Below are positions 8,282 to 13,604 of a DNA stretch of 16,073 nucleotides, in pieces; position 1 is the stretch's first letter; each line of letters opens with the position of its first letter. The position numbers and the translations under genes were made by a program. Source of the stretch: an uncultured Clostridia bacterium. GTDB taxonomy: Bacteria > Bacillota > Clostridia > Monoglobales > Firm-18. Location: NCBI GenBank assembly GCA_937914775.1, contig CALDNB010000082.1:1-16073 (forward strand). Direction: 5' to 3'. The notes under the pieces were generated by a model, which saw nothing but the letters and a program-made list of their open reading frames with translations, was not told the origin of the DNA and searched no databases.

Positions 8282-8322
8282 AAAAGAAACGACAATTTCG
8301 TAAGAAATTGTCGTTTCTTTTT
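8282..8322 (+). terminator. Rho-independent terminator of tmRNA
   Basis: Nineteen-base complementary arms (8281-8299 and 8304-8322) around GTAA, ending in TTTTT. The left arm begins on the last base of the encoded CCA. The A-rich left arm would act also on the opposite strand, so it can also terminate the XRE gene coming from the right. Confidence 0.93.
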
Positions 8323-8358
8323 GTACTATTCACTATTCACTAAAAAACATAGTTATTT

Positions 8359-8604
8359 TCACTTAACACCGTCAATCAAATAATCATAACTCACATTAAA
8401 TATTTCCTTTAATGCTTGTAATTCAAAATCTGTTACATATCTCTTATTTGTTTCTATTCTTGTTATAACATTTTTATCCATATCAATACCAATAAGTTGT
8501 AATTCCCTTGCTAAGTCTCGTTGCGAGAACTTTTTCCTTTTGCGCAATTCTTTTAATCTCTCTCCTATAAGATTCTTTCCATTTGTATTTGTTCGTTGTT
8601 TCAT
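8359..8604 (-). CDS. Small XRE-family helix-turn-helix repressor
   Basis: 81 residues from the ATG at 8602-8604 (GGTGAT stands 5 bases before it); a GTG four codons upstream overlaps that ribosome site and is less likely. The protein is little more than a Cro/CI-type HTH: GERLKELRKRKKFSQRDLARELQL (helices 1-2), MDKNVITRIETNKRYVTDFEL (recognition helix and the conserved E after I), then LKEIFNVSYDYLIDG, the usual family ending. Such single-domain proteins are autoregulators in phages, integrative elements and stress switches. It diverges from the 77-residue gene at 8714, and the 110 bp between them carry a long inverted repeat that is the obvious operator. Lies directly after tmRNA, a common integration spot for mobile DNA, but no attachment repeat is visible here. 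Confidence 0.88.
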   Translation of the reverse strand: MKQRTNTNGKNLIGERLKELRKRKKFSQRDLARELQLIGIDMDKNVITRIETNKRYVTDFELQALKEIFNVSYDYLIDGVK

Positions 8605-8623
8605 ATTTATCACCACTTTTTCT

Positions 8624-8700
8624 TTTGTCTCATTTTTTACACTTTATAAGTTGATTTTACAATAGTATTATGTTATAATCGGTTGTAAAAATGAGACAAA
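8624..8700. promoter_or_regulatory. Inverted-repeat operator between the XRE gene and the 77-aa gene
   Basis: Left arm 8624-8641 reads TTTGTCTCATTTTTTACA; right arm 8684-8700 is its reverse complement apart from one missing T. The arms flank the plus-strand promoter: the right one covers the predicted transcription start and touches the ribosome site, the left one lies about 20 bp before the XRE start. The core TTTTACAC/TTTTACAA occurs also at 8635-8642 and 8655-8662, 20 bp apart, and inverted at 8683-8690. This fits cooperative binding of a dimeric XRE repressor controlling both genes; the binding itself is inference. Confidence 0.7.
8651..8679 (+). promoter_or_regulatory. Sigma-A promoter of the 77-aa gene
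   Basis: TTGATT at 8651-8656, 17-bp spacer, perfect TATAAT at 8674-8679 and an extended -10 TGT. The predicted start near 8686 lies in the right arm of the inverted repeat, a typical repression site. Among the strongest promoters in the window. Confidence 0.85.
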
Positions 8701-8713
8701 GGAGACTGTAGTA

Positions 8714-8947
8714 ATGAAAATTAAAACTGAATTACTAAAAAAATATATAGCAGATTTTATAAATATTGGTATTGATGATTTTGAAATTGATGCTGACAAA
8801 ATCGCAGATAGTGTTGCAATCAGCGTTTTATCAGAAATACAAGATATAATAAAAAATAACAATTACTCTGATTTTGAAATTGTAGAAAAAATTGTTTGTG
8901 TGTTTGAAAAATATAATATTGATTTTGGAGGTTGTCACGACTTTTAA
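8714..8947 (+). CDS. Uncharacterised small acidic protein (77 aa)
   Basis: I do not recognise this family. The ribosome site AAAGGAG (8698-8704) is 9 bases before the ATG, and the gene has its own near-consensus promoter and operator, so it is a real gene. The protein is rich in Asp, Glu and Ile, with no signal peptide or membrane segment; it looks mostly helical: KTELLKKYIADFINIGIDD, then IDADKIADSVAISVLSEIQD, then SDFEIVEKIVCVFEKYNID. It ends FGGCHDF, with one cysteine-histidine pair near the C-terminus and one more cysteine (VCVF). Its low GC and AT-rich codons differ from ispE or the SLH gene. Divergent pairing with an XRE repressor suggests a regulated accessory function, for instance an antirepressor, phage-derived switch or antitoxin-like partner; none of these can be shown from sequence. 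Confidence 0.75.
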   Translation: MKIKTELLKKYIADFINIGIDDFEIDADKIADSVAISVLSEIQDIIKNNNYSDFEIVEKIVCVFEKYNIDFGGCHDF

Positions 8948-8950
8948 TAT

Positions 8951-8993
8951 GAGTAAAAAACTAGTTTTGTCGCTACCAACTTTTACTCCTTTT
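8951..8993 (+). terminator. Probable terminator after the 77-aa gene
   Basis: GAGTAAAA at 8951-8958 pairs with TTTTACTC at 8981-8988, followed by CTTTTT. The 8-bp stem encloses a 22-nt loop with a small palindrome (AAAACTAGTTTT), so it is weaker than the other terminators here. It lies just before the popT promoter. Confidence 0.5.
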
Positions 8994-8996
8994 TCC

Positions 8997-9025
8997 TTGA
9001 CTTTTTATGCCATATATAGTATCAT
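8997..9025 (+). promoter_or_regulatory. Sigma-A promoter of the popT-ygjV-GH95 operon
   Basis: TTGACT at 8997-9002, 17-bp spacer, TATCAT at 9020-9025. The predicted start near 9032 gives a leader of about 20 nt that includes AGGAG before the TTG start at 9053. No riboswitch-sized leader exists. Confidence 0.78.
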
Positions 9026-9052
9026 TGTTATAGTCGTTAGGAGTGACCGCTT

Positions 9053-9898
9053 TTGAAATATCTTATGTATTTTTTAAAGGGCATAATAGTAGGAATCGGT
9101 GGCATTGCCCCCGGTTTAAGCGGCAGCGTAATGCTTATTATTTTAGGCCTTTATGAAAAAGTTGTAAAATCAATGAGTACTCTGTTTAAGAGTTTCAAAA
9201 AAAACATCAAATTTTTAATTCCCCTTGTACTTGGGTTTGCTGTAGGTGTTTTATTGTTCAGCAAAGTTGTTGACTTTATGCTTACAAATTTTGAGTTCCA
9301 CACAAGGTATCTGTTTTTAGGCCTTGTTATCGGAACTGTTCCTCTTTTCTACAAAGAAGTTAAAAAAAGAGGATTTAACAATAAATACTACTTATTAATC
9401 GTCTTAGGCGCAGTTTTGGGAATATTTTTATTTTCACTAAACAGAAACTGGTTTCCTGTTGTAACAAACCCGAACTTACTGCAGTCAGTACTGCTTGGCG
9501 TTGCGGTTGCAGGGTCTTCAATAATTCCCGGTGTTGACAGTGCAGTAATTCTTTCTGCCCTTGGGCTTTACGAACTTTATGTAAGTTCTCTTGCCCAGCT
9601 TAATATAAGTATTATTGTTCCTGCTCTTTTGGGCCTGGTAATAGGTGCGGTACTTATTTCGTCAGTAATGCACATTTTAATAAAAAACTTTTACACAATT
9701 ACGTTTTCAGTAATTTTCGGATTGTTCTTGTCCATAATACCTAACGTGTTAAATTCAAGTTGCGCAATTACTTCTGTTCATTCATTAGTTGTTGCCGTAA
9801 TCCTTGTTGTAATTGGCTTTTTTGTGTCTTTCTACTTTGAGGACGTAAAAGGCAATAATGAAAAAATAAAAAAGTTATTTAAGAAAAGGACGGTATAA
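9053..9898 (+). CDS. popT: DUF368 polyprenyl-phosphate translocase (PopT family)
   Basis: 281-residue integral membrane protein of the DUF368 family. Members were shown to return undecaprenyl phosphate, the lipid carrier of peptidoglycan and wall polymers, to the inner leaflet (PopT in Gram-positive bacteria). Seen: about eight hydrophobic spans, and the family's paired loops GIGGIAPGLSGSVMLIILGLYE (about 16-37) and GSSIIPGVDSAVILSALGLYE (about 154-174), an internal repeat with a re-entrant IPG/APG motif; the C-terminus is lysine-rich and cytoplasmic. Start: the TTG at 9053, 9 bases after AGGAG; the next ATG (9065) would be 21 bases away, too far. The stop is two bases before the ygjV start. 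Its own promoter is at 8997. The transport direction and substrate come from the family, not from this sequence. Confidence 0.88.
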   Translation: MKYLMYFLKGIIVGIGGIAPGLSGSVMLIILGLYEKVVKSMSTLFKSFKKNIKFLIPLVLGFAVGVLLFSKVVDFMLTNFEFHTRYLFLGLVIGTVPLFYKEVKKRGFNNKYYLLIVLGAVLGIFLFSLNRNWFPVVTNPNLLQSVLLGVAVAGSSIIPGVDSAVILSALGLYELYVSSLAQLNISIIVPALLGLVIGAVLISSVMHILIKNFYTITFSVIFGLFLSIIPNVLNSSCAITSVHSLVVAVILVVIGFFVSFYFEDVKGNNEKIKKLFKKRTV

Positions 9899-9900
9899 TT

Positions 9901-10461
9901 ATGCTAACTACTTTATCACTAATTTTCGGCTATGTTGCAACTGCAGCGGCAATTGTAGGATTTCAACTTAAAAAGCAGTCACACATTATTATTTCACAGA
10001 TGATTTCAAACACATTTGTAGCGCTTAGTTACTTCCTGTTAGGCCCTACAAAAATGGCTGGCGGTTTTGCTTGTTTCGTAGGTGCACTTCAGACACTTAC
10101 CAACTACTTCTATTTAAGAAAAGACCAGAATCCTAAAAAATACATAACTGTAATTTTCTTCTTTGGCTATGTGGCATCATTTATTGTTACTGCATACCTT
10201 GCACAAAAAGTAACATTACCAAACGATTTACTGCCCCTTATCGGCTCAATGATATTCCTGTTTGCAGTAAGTATACAAAACTCAACAGTTACAAGAATTC
10301 TGTTCTTCTTAAATATGCTTGTATGGATAACATTTGATTGCATCGCAACACCTGTTGCAACTGCAAACCTTGTTACACATATTTGTATTTTAATTTCAGT
10401 TATAGTTGGCTTTGTAAGATATGATATACTAAAAAAAGGAGAAGTTAAAAATGAACAATAA
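9901..10461 (+). CDS. YgjV-family inner membrane protein
   Basis: 186 residues, about six hydrophobic spans. The opening (SLIFGYVATAAAIVGFQLKKQSHIIISQMISNTFVALSYFLLG, given here as its sense in parts: GYVATAAAIVGFQLKKQ, then NTFVALSYFLLG) is characteristic of the YgjV family: paired helices that start 'GY.A.......Q.K....I...Q...N....L.Y.LLG', with a further WITFDCIATP...AN segment. It resembles the fold of SWEET/PQ-loop-like small transporters, but the YgjV substrate is unknown. AAAGGACGG precedes the ATG, overlapping the end of popT (2-nt gap), and its last 11 bases overlap the GH95 gene, so translation is coupled on both sides. Likely partner of popT or of GH95 in envelope or sugar handling; this is inference from position. 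Confidence 0.8.
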   Translation: MLTTLSLIFGYVATAAAIVGFQLKKQSHIIISQMISNTFVALSYFLLGPTKMAGGFACFVGALQTLTNYFYLRKDQNPKKYITVIFFFGYVASFIVTAYLAQKVTLPNDLLPLIGSMIFLFAVSIQNSTVTRILFFLNMLVWITFDCIATPVATANLVTHICILISVIVGFVRYDILKKGEVKNEQ

Positions 10462-12817
10462 ACTGTGGTACAAAAAAGAGGCAACCCAGTGGGAATCAGC
10501 ACTTCCAATCGGTAACGGACGTTTAGGTGCAATGGTGTTTGGCGGTCCGTCTTGCGACAGACTGCAGATTAACGAAGAAACACTCTGGACAGGTTACCCC
10601 AATAACTACAAATCAAAAATGACCAAAGAGCAGTTGGCAGAAATAAGAAAACTGTTGGCAGAAAGAAAGTATGACGAAGCAACAAAAATGACTTCTGCCT
10701 GTATGGAAAACCATTCAACACAAGCGTTTTTGTCATACGGAAGTATCTACGTTGATATAATCCACCCACAACAGAAAATTTCAAACTATAAAAGAGAACT
10801 TGACTTAAATACCGGTGTAGTATCTTCCTCTTTCAGAATGGGTGAAATTACTATTAAAAAAGAAGCATTTGTATCATACCCCGACGACGTTTTAGTATAT
10901 CACTTTAAGAGCAATATCCCTCTTACATATAATATTTATGAGTCAGTATCACTTATGAATAAGTCTGTCCTTGAGGGTAATGACATTATGTCTTACGAGG
11001 GCAAGTGTCCTGAACTTACAGGCCCTAACAATCTGGTTATGGAGTACGACGACAAAACTGAGGGCATACAGTATAAATCAATAGTAAAAGTAATTCCCGT
11101 TGGCCCTAACCCAAAAATTATGAACAGCGTACATTTTCGCTCTTGTATTAAACTTATCGGAAAATATCAGAATAACGGCGGCGGAGGAGGAATTTGGACT
11201 CATTCTGATGATATTACTTTAATAATGTCTTTAAAAACAAGCTTTAACGGCTATGATAAAATGCCCGTAAGTAACGGTAAAGAGTATAAAAAACTGTGTG
11301 CCGATGTTATCGAAAATGCAAGTAAAAAATCTTATGCAGAACTGAAAAAACGTCACGTTGCAGATTATAAAAAACTGTATGGCAGAGTTGATTTATCAAT
11401 CGGTGATGACAGTAATCTGCCAACTGACGAAAGAATTAAAAACTATAAAAAAGACCCGAATATTTCGGCATTAGCATTTAACTTTGGCAGATATCTTGCA
11501 ATATGCTCTTCAAGAGAGGGCACACAACCTGCAAACCTGCAGGGCTTGTGGGACAGTAGCCTTATGGCTCCATGGCGTGCAAACTATACACTTAATATCA
11601 ATACAAATATGAACTACTGGCCTATGGAAGTATGTAATCTGCCTGAATGTCATATGCCCCTTATCTCTATGCTTAAAGACTTGTGCGAACGCGGTAACAG
11701 TTTAGGACTTAAGGGCTGGATGACGTGGCATAACACAGACTTGTGGAGATTTAATATTGAAGCATCAAACCAACCCTTATGGGGCTTCTGGCCTATGGGC
11801 GGTTTCTGGCTTTCAAGAGATATATGGGAACACTATATTCACACTCTTGATAAGAAGTTTTTGGAAGAAAACTTCTACATATTAGACGGTGCTTATGAAT
11901 TCTTAAATGACTGGATGACTTATGATAAAGACGGTTATCTTGTTTCAGGTCCATCAACCTCTCCCGAAAATTACTTTGTGTGGAATGGAGATAAATACTC
12001 TGTTTGTACTATGTCAACCTGCGACAGAGGTATTATCGGCGACTTGCTGAAAAACACAATCAAAGCATGTGAAGTTCTTGGAAAAGACAGTAGCAAATAT
12101 GAAAAAATGCTGTCACAACTTCCTCCCTATAAAATCGGTAAAGACGGAAGACTTCTTGAATGGAATGAGGAATTTGAAGAGTTGCATCCGTACCATATTG
12201 AAACTTCACACATGTACTGCCTGTTCCCCGGCTACGACGTAACAAGAGAAACACCGGAACTTATGGAAGCATGTAAAAAATCACTTCAGTACAGACTTGA
12301 CAGTAAAATTCATAACTGGGCAGTTGGTGATTCTTCGTGGAGTAATCAGAGAATGCTTTCTTACTACTCAAGATTTAAAGATTCTGAAAAAGCATACAGC
12401 AGAATTATGTACTACTTTAAAATGCAGACAATGGAAAATATGTTCTCTGTGCACCCGCCATTTGAAAGACCTATTTTCCAGATTGACGGAAACTTCGGTT
12501 TCACCGCCTGTGTTGCTGAAATGCTTATTCAAAGCCACGAGGAGTATAATAACTGCACACTTCTTTCTCTTCTTCCTGCACTTCCTAAAGAATGGAAAAA
12601 AGGTGAGTTTAAAAAACTTCGTGCAAGAGGCGGTTATACTGTTTCAATGAACTGGAAAGGCAATAAAGCAACTGCTTCAATTACCGCAGACAAATCAGGT
12701 GTTCTTTATATCGAAACACCTCGCCCCGTTAAAAAGGCAAATGCAACATTTGAAACAGAAAACGGATTTATTAAATTAGATATGAAAAAAGGGAAGACAT
12801 ATACGTTTGAGTTCTAA
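10451..12817 (+). CDS. GH95-family glycoside hydrolase (alpha-L-fucosidase type), cytoplasmic
   Basis: 788 residues, normal for GH95. The family cleaves terminal alpha-1,2-L-fucose (some members alpha-L-galactose) with inversion. Visible: the N-terminal beta-sandwich opening WESALPIGNGRLGAMVFGG...LQINEETLWTG; the (alpha/alpha)6 barrel with NLQGLWDSSLMAPWRANYTLNI; and all catalytic residues by comparison with Bifidobacterium AfcA: N382 and N384 in LNINTNMNYWP, general acid E506 in STSPENYF, and D679 in QIDGNFGF. The usual NTEMNYWPAE reads NTNMNYWPME here, and the common HRHxSHL motif reads HIETSHMYCLFPG, so it belongs to a divergent subgroup whose exact sugar is uncertain. A run of five glycines lies near residue 243. 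No signal peptide, so it acts on imported oligosaccharide. Overlaps ygjV by 11 bases, with AAGGAG 9 bases before the ATG; ended by the terminator at 12824. Confidence 0.92.
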   Translation: MNNKLWYKKEATQWESALPIGNGRLGAMVFGGPSCDRLQINEETLWTGYPNNYKSKMTKEQLAEIRKLLAERKYDEATKMTSACMENHSTQAFLSYGSIYVDIIHPQQKISNYKRELDLNTGVVSSSFRMGEITIKKEAFVSYPDDVLVYHFKSNIPLTYNIYESVSLMNKSVLEGNDIMSYEGKCPELTGPNNLVMEYDDKTEGIQYKSIVKVIPVGPNPKIMNSVHFRSCIKLIGKYQNNGGGGGIWTHSDDITLIMSLKTSFNGYDKMPVSNGKEYKKLCADVIENASKKSYAELKKRHVADYKKLYGRVDLSIGDDSNLPTDERIKNYKKDPNISALAFNFGRYLAICSSREGTQPANLQGLWDSSLMAPWRANYTLNINTNMNYWPMEVCNLPECHMPLISMLKDLCERGNSLGLKGWMTWHNTDLWRFNIEASNQPLWGFWPMGGFWLSRDIWEHYIHTLDKKFLEENFYILDGAYEFLNDWMTYDKDGYLVSGPSTSPENYFVWNGDKYSVCTMSTCDRGIIGDLLKNTIKACEVLGKDSSKYEKMLSQLPPYKIGKDGRLLEWNEEFEELHPYHIETSHMYCLFPGYDVTRETPELMEACKKSLQYRLDSKIHNWAVGDSSWSNQRMLSYYSRFKDSEKAYSRIMYYFKMQTMENMFSVHPPFERPIFQIDGNFGFTACVAEMLIQSHEEYNNCTLLSLLPALPKEWKKGEFKKLRARGGYTVSMNWKGNKATASITADKSGVLYIETPRPVKKANATFETENGFIKLDMKKGKTYTFEF

Positions 12818-12823
12818 TTAAAT

Positions 12824-12853
12824 AACGGCAGATTATAAAATCTGCCGTTTTTT
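12824..12853 (+). terminator. Rho-independent terminator of the popT-ygjV-GH95 operon
   Basis: AACGGCAGATT (12824-12834), loop ATAA, AATCTGCCGTT (12839-12849), then T-run to 12853. Perfect 11-bp stem 6 nt after the GH95 stop. Confidence 0.95.
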
Positions 12854-12875
12854 AAAACTATATAATTTCCAGTTA

Positions 12876-12904
12876 TTGACATTTTTGTAAATTCGTGCTA
12901 TTAT
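12876..12904 (+). promoter_or_regulatory. Strong sigma-A promoter of sRNA unit A
   Basis: Perfect TTGACA at 12876-12881, 17-bp spacer, TATTAT at 12899-12904 with extended -10 TGC. Predicted start near 12911, which is the first base of a long hairpin, with no ribosome site or ORF downstream. Confidence 0.85.
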
Positions 12905-12910
12905 ATCAAT

Positions 12911-12991
12911 AAAAGATGTCAAACATAAGAACAGGTAGGTAAAATTATTTCTCGTCTGTCTATGCCTGTTTTATGATTGGCATCTTTTTTT
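12911..12991 (+). ncRNA. Candidate small RNA A (single long hairpin, about 80 nt)
   Basis: Begins right at the predicted transcription start. The outer stem pairs AAAAGATGTCAA (12911-12922) with TTGGCATCTTTT (12977-12988, one G-U pair), followed after an A-A mismatch by CATAAGAACAGG (12924-12935) with CCTGTTTTATG (12965-12975, one bulged G). The cap is a 29-nt loop (12936-12964) containing TAAAATTATTTCTCG. The right side runs into seven Ts, so the same stem ends transcription. I do not recognise the family. No ORF of more than a few codons begins in it. Boundaries are from the promoter and U-tract. Confidence 0.6.
12976..12990 (+). repeat. 15-nt direct repeat, copy 1 (3' part of RNA A)
   Basis: ATTGGCATCTTTTTT, identical to 13422-13436. 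In this copy the left complement AAAAGATGTCAA is present at 12911 and makes the terminator stem. Confidence 0.7.
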
Positions 12992-12995
12992 GCGG

Positions 12996-13024
12996 TTGAC
13001 TTTTTATCATTTATAACATATACT
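12996..13024 (+). promoter_or_regulatory. Sigma-A promoter of sRNA unit B
   Basis: TTGACT at 12996-13001, 17-bp spacer, TATACT at 13019-13024; begins five bases after the U-tract of unit A. Predicted start near 13031. Confidence 0.82.
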
Positions 13025-13030
13025 AATACA

Positions 13031-13104
13031 TACAGAGGTGATGCGTGGACCCTGACCTTCATATTCGGAGGTTAATCTATCGGGGTAGCCTCTGTTTTTA
13101 TTTT
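13031..13104 (+). ncRNA. Candidate small RNA B (multi-stem, about 74 nt)
   Basis: The closing stem ACAGAGG (13032-13038) / CCTCTGT (13089-13095) ends in TTTTTATTTT. Inside, ACCC (13049-13052) pairs with GGGT (13083-13086), and TGACCTTC (13053-13060) with GGAGGTTA (13067-13074, two G-U pairs) around loop ATATTC. The unpaired joining segments GTGATGCGTGG (13039-13048 region) and ATCTATCG (13075-13082) face each other, as in ligand- or protein-binding RNAs. There is no expression platform or ORF after it, so it looks like a stand-alone RNA. The class is unknown to me; the GATGCGTGGACCC segment is a useful search key. Confidence 0.6.
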
Positions 13105-13138
13105 AAGGTTTTAGGGACGTGCCTTAAATCCAAATTGC

Positions 13139-13167
13139 TTGACTCTTTCAGTTGTTTGTGGTAAAAT
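13139..13167 (+). promoter_or_regulatory. Sigma-A promoter of sRNA unit C
   Basis: TTGACT at 13139-13144, 17-bp spacer, TAAAAT at 13162-13167 with extended -10 TGG. Predicted start near 13174, one base before the outer stem of RNA C. Confidence 0.82.
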
Positions 13168-13173
13168 AACTTC

Positions 13174-13266
13174 TGAAGGAACATCAGCGGTGTGCCGAGC
13201 CGTCGTAGACGGGTTCGAGTCATTCTTTTGACTCTTCGGACTACCAATGTATCCTTCTTTTTTTTT
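13174..13266 (+). ncRNA. Candidate small RNA C (branched, about 93 nt)
   Basis: Outer stem GAAGGA (13175-13180) / TCCTTC (13252-13257) continues as ACAT / ATGT past a bulged A (13251), and is followed by nine Ts. Inside lie GGT...CCGA (13189-13198) against TCGG...ACC (13236-13245), and two hairpins in its junction: CCGTC-GTA-GACGG (13200-13212) and GAGTCA-TTCTTT-TGACTC (13217-13234). This gives a three-way junction RNA. GGGTTCGAGTC gives a superficial tRNA T-arm look, but no tRNA fold can be drawn. No ORF. Family unknown. Confidence 0.6.
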
Positions 13267-13274
13267 GCAGATAA

Positions 13275-13288
13275 AAGGGGACGGTTCT
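13275..13288 (+). repeat. GGGGACGGTTCT-type intergenic repeat, copy 1
   Basis: AAGGGGACGGTTCT, followed by CTTGTC. Sequences of this kind (GACAAGGGGACGGTTCT and complement) are, as I recall, scattered in many clostridial genomes, often as palindrome halves. The partner half is missing here. Confidence 0.6.
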
Positions 13289-13297
13289 CTTGTCTTG

Positions 13298-13327
13298 TTG
13301 ACAAAGTGTTGCTATTTGTAGTATGAT
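13298..13327 (+). promoter_or_regulatory. Probable promoter of sRNA unit D
   Basis: Perfect TTGACA at 13298-13303, 18-bp spacer, TATGAT at 13322-13327. The -35 lies 10 bp after the GGGGACGGTTCT repeat. The spacer is one longer than in units A-C. Confidence 0.65.
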
Positions 13328-13333
13328 ATTTAC

Positions 13334-13436
13334 ATAGCACCATACTTTGCCTTTTCGGTAGGGCTCTTGCACTTGTTGTAAGCGCAGCCGCCGTTGACAA
13401 AGTAGGTGCTTTTCATCTTGTATTGGCATCTTTTTT
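13334..13436 (+). ncRNA. Candidate small RNA D (nested stems; 3' end uncertain)
   Basis: AGCACC (13336-13341) and TACTTTG (13343-13349, after one bulged A) pair fully with CAAAGTA-GGTGCT (13398-13410). Within: CGG/CCG, GGCT/AGCC and CTTGCA/TGTAAG (one G-U) stack toward a CTTGT loop about 13371-13375. Only TTTT follows the stem (13410-13413); a better T-run comes at 13431-13436 after ATTGGCATC, the same 15 nt that end RNA A. The end is therefore 13413 or 13436. The mirror-strand reading gives a 28-codon ORF without ribosome site, judged a by-product of the stem. Confidence 0.45.
13422..13436 (+). repeat. 15-nt direct repeat, copy 2 (after RNA D)
   Basis: Same 15 bases as 12976-12990, including the T-run. 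No complement lies close upstream, so this copy is a half terminator, unless it pairs over distance with 12911-12922. It suggests a duplication or rearrangement in the sRNA cluster. Confidence 0.65.
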
Positions 13437-13478
13437 ATTTATTCTCTGCATATGATTTTTTGTATTAACTCTTCTATT

Positions 13479-13592
13479 TTATTTATTTATTTCAGTTATT
13501 ACCCGTCTACTTTCCGAATTACATATTGAAAGATATAAATTCAACTTTCCAATCATTCTATAAAGGATTTTTACTTTAATTCTTAAACTCAT
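13479..13592 (-). CDS. Possible 37-residue cationic peptide, divergent from the RHH gene
   Basis: Minus-strand ORF of 37 codons from the ATG at 13590-13592 to TAA at 13479-13481. Its ribosome site AGGTGGTG stands at the right distance (about 7 bases from AGGTGG), and a near-perfect promoter (13638-13666) points at it, which is more support than chance ORFs of this size have. The peptide starts MSLRIKVKILYRMIGKLNLY and goes on with a Ser/Asn/Arg-rich tail ending EINK: amphipathic and basic N-terminal half, one cysteine (C24), no clear signal peptide or full membrane span. The promoter start falls in the palindrome 13605-13635, so the adjacent RHH protein probably represses it. This geometry recalls toxin-antitoxin or phage switch modules; function is unknown. 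Alternative: the transcript is a non-coding RNA. No terminator is clear downstream. Confidence 0.5.
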   Translation of the reverse strand: MSLRIKVKILYRMIGKLNLYLSICNSESRRVITEINK

Positions 13593-13604
13593 AATTACAC
13601 CACC

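Noticed and set aside
8325..8342. Tandem 7-mer ACTATTC (2.6 copies) after the tmRNA terminator
   Set aside because: Too short to support a function; may be a common intergenic microsatellite.
8152..8343. 63-codon plus-strand ORF
   Set aside because: Lies in the 3' half of tmRNA and its terminator; no ribosome site.
8260..8960. Integrated element with attachment repeat at the ssrA 3' end
   Set aside because: No second copy of the ssrA 3' terminal sequence and no integrase gene in the window, so only suspicion from location.
12936..12964. Riboswitch in front of a gene at 12911-13104
   Set aside because: No coding sequence on the plus strand within several hundred bases and each RNA ends at its own T-run, so cis-regulation of a downstream gene is not supported.
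13189..13246. tRNA-like segment with GGGTTCGAGTC and ACCA in RNA C
   Set aside because: The T-arm bases do not pair as in tRNA and no anticodon or D arm can be drawn; the alternative three-way junction pairs better.
13098..13429. Two overlapping minus-strand ORFs of 100 and 62 codons
   Set aside because: They are antisense to sRNA units C and D, have no ribosome site, and read arginine/lysine-rich low-complexity protein produced by the T-runs and stems.
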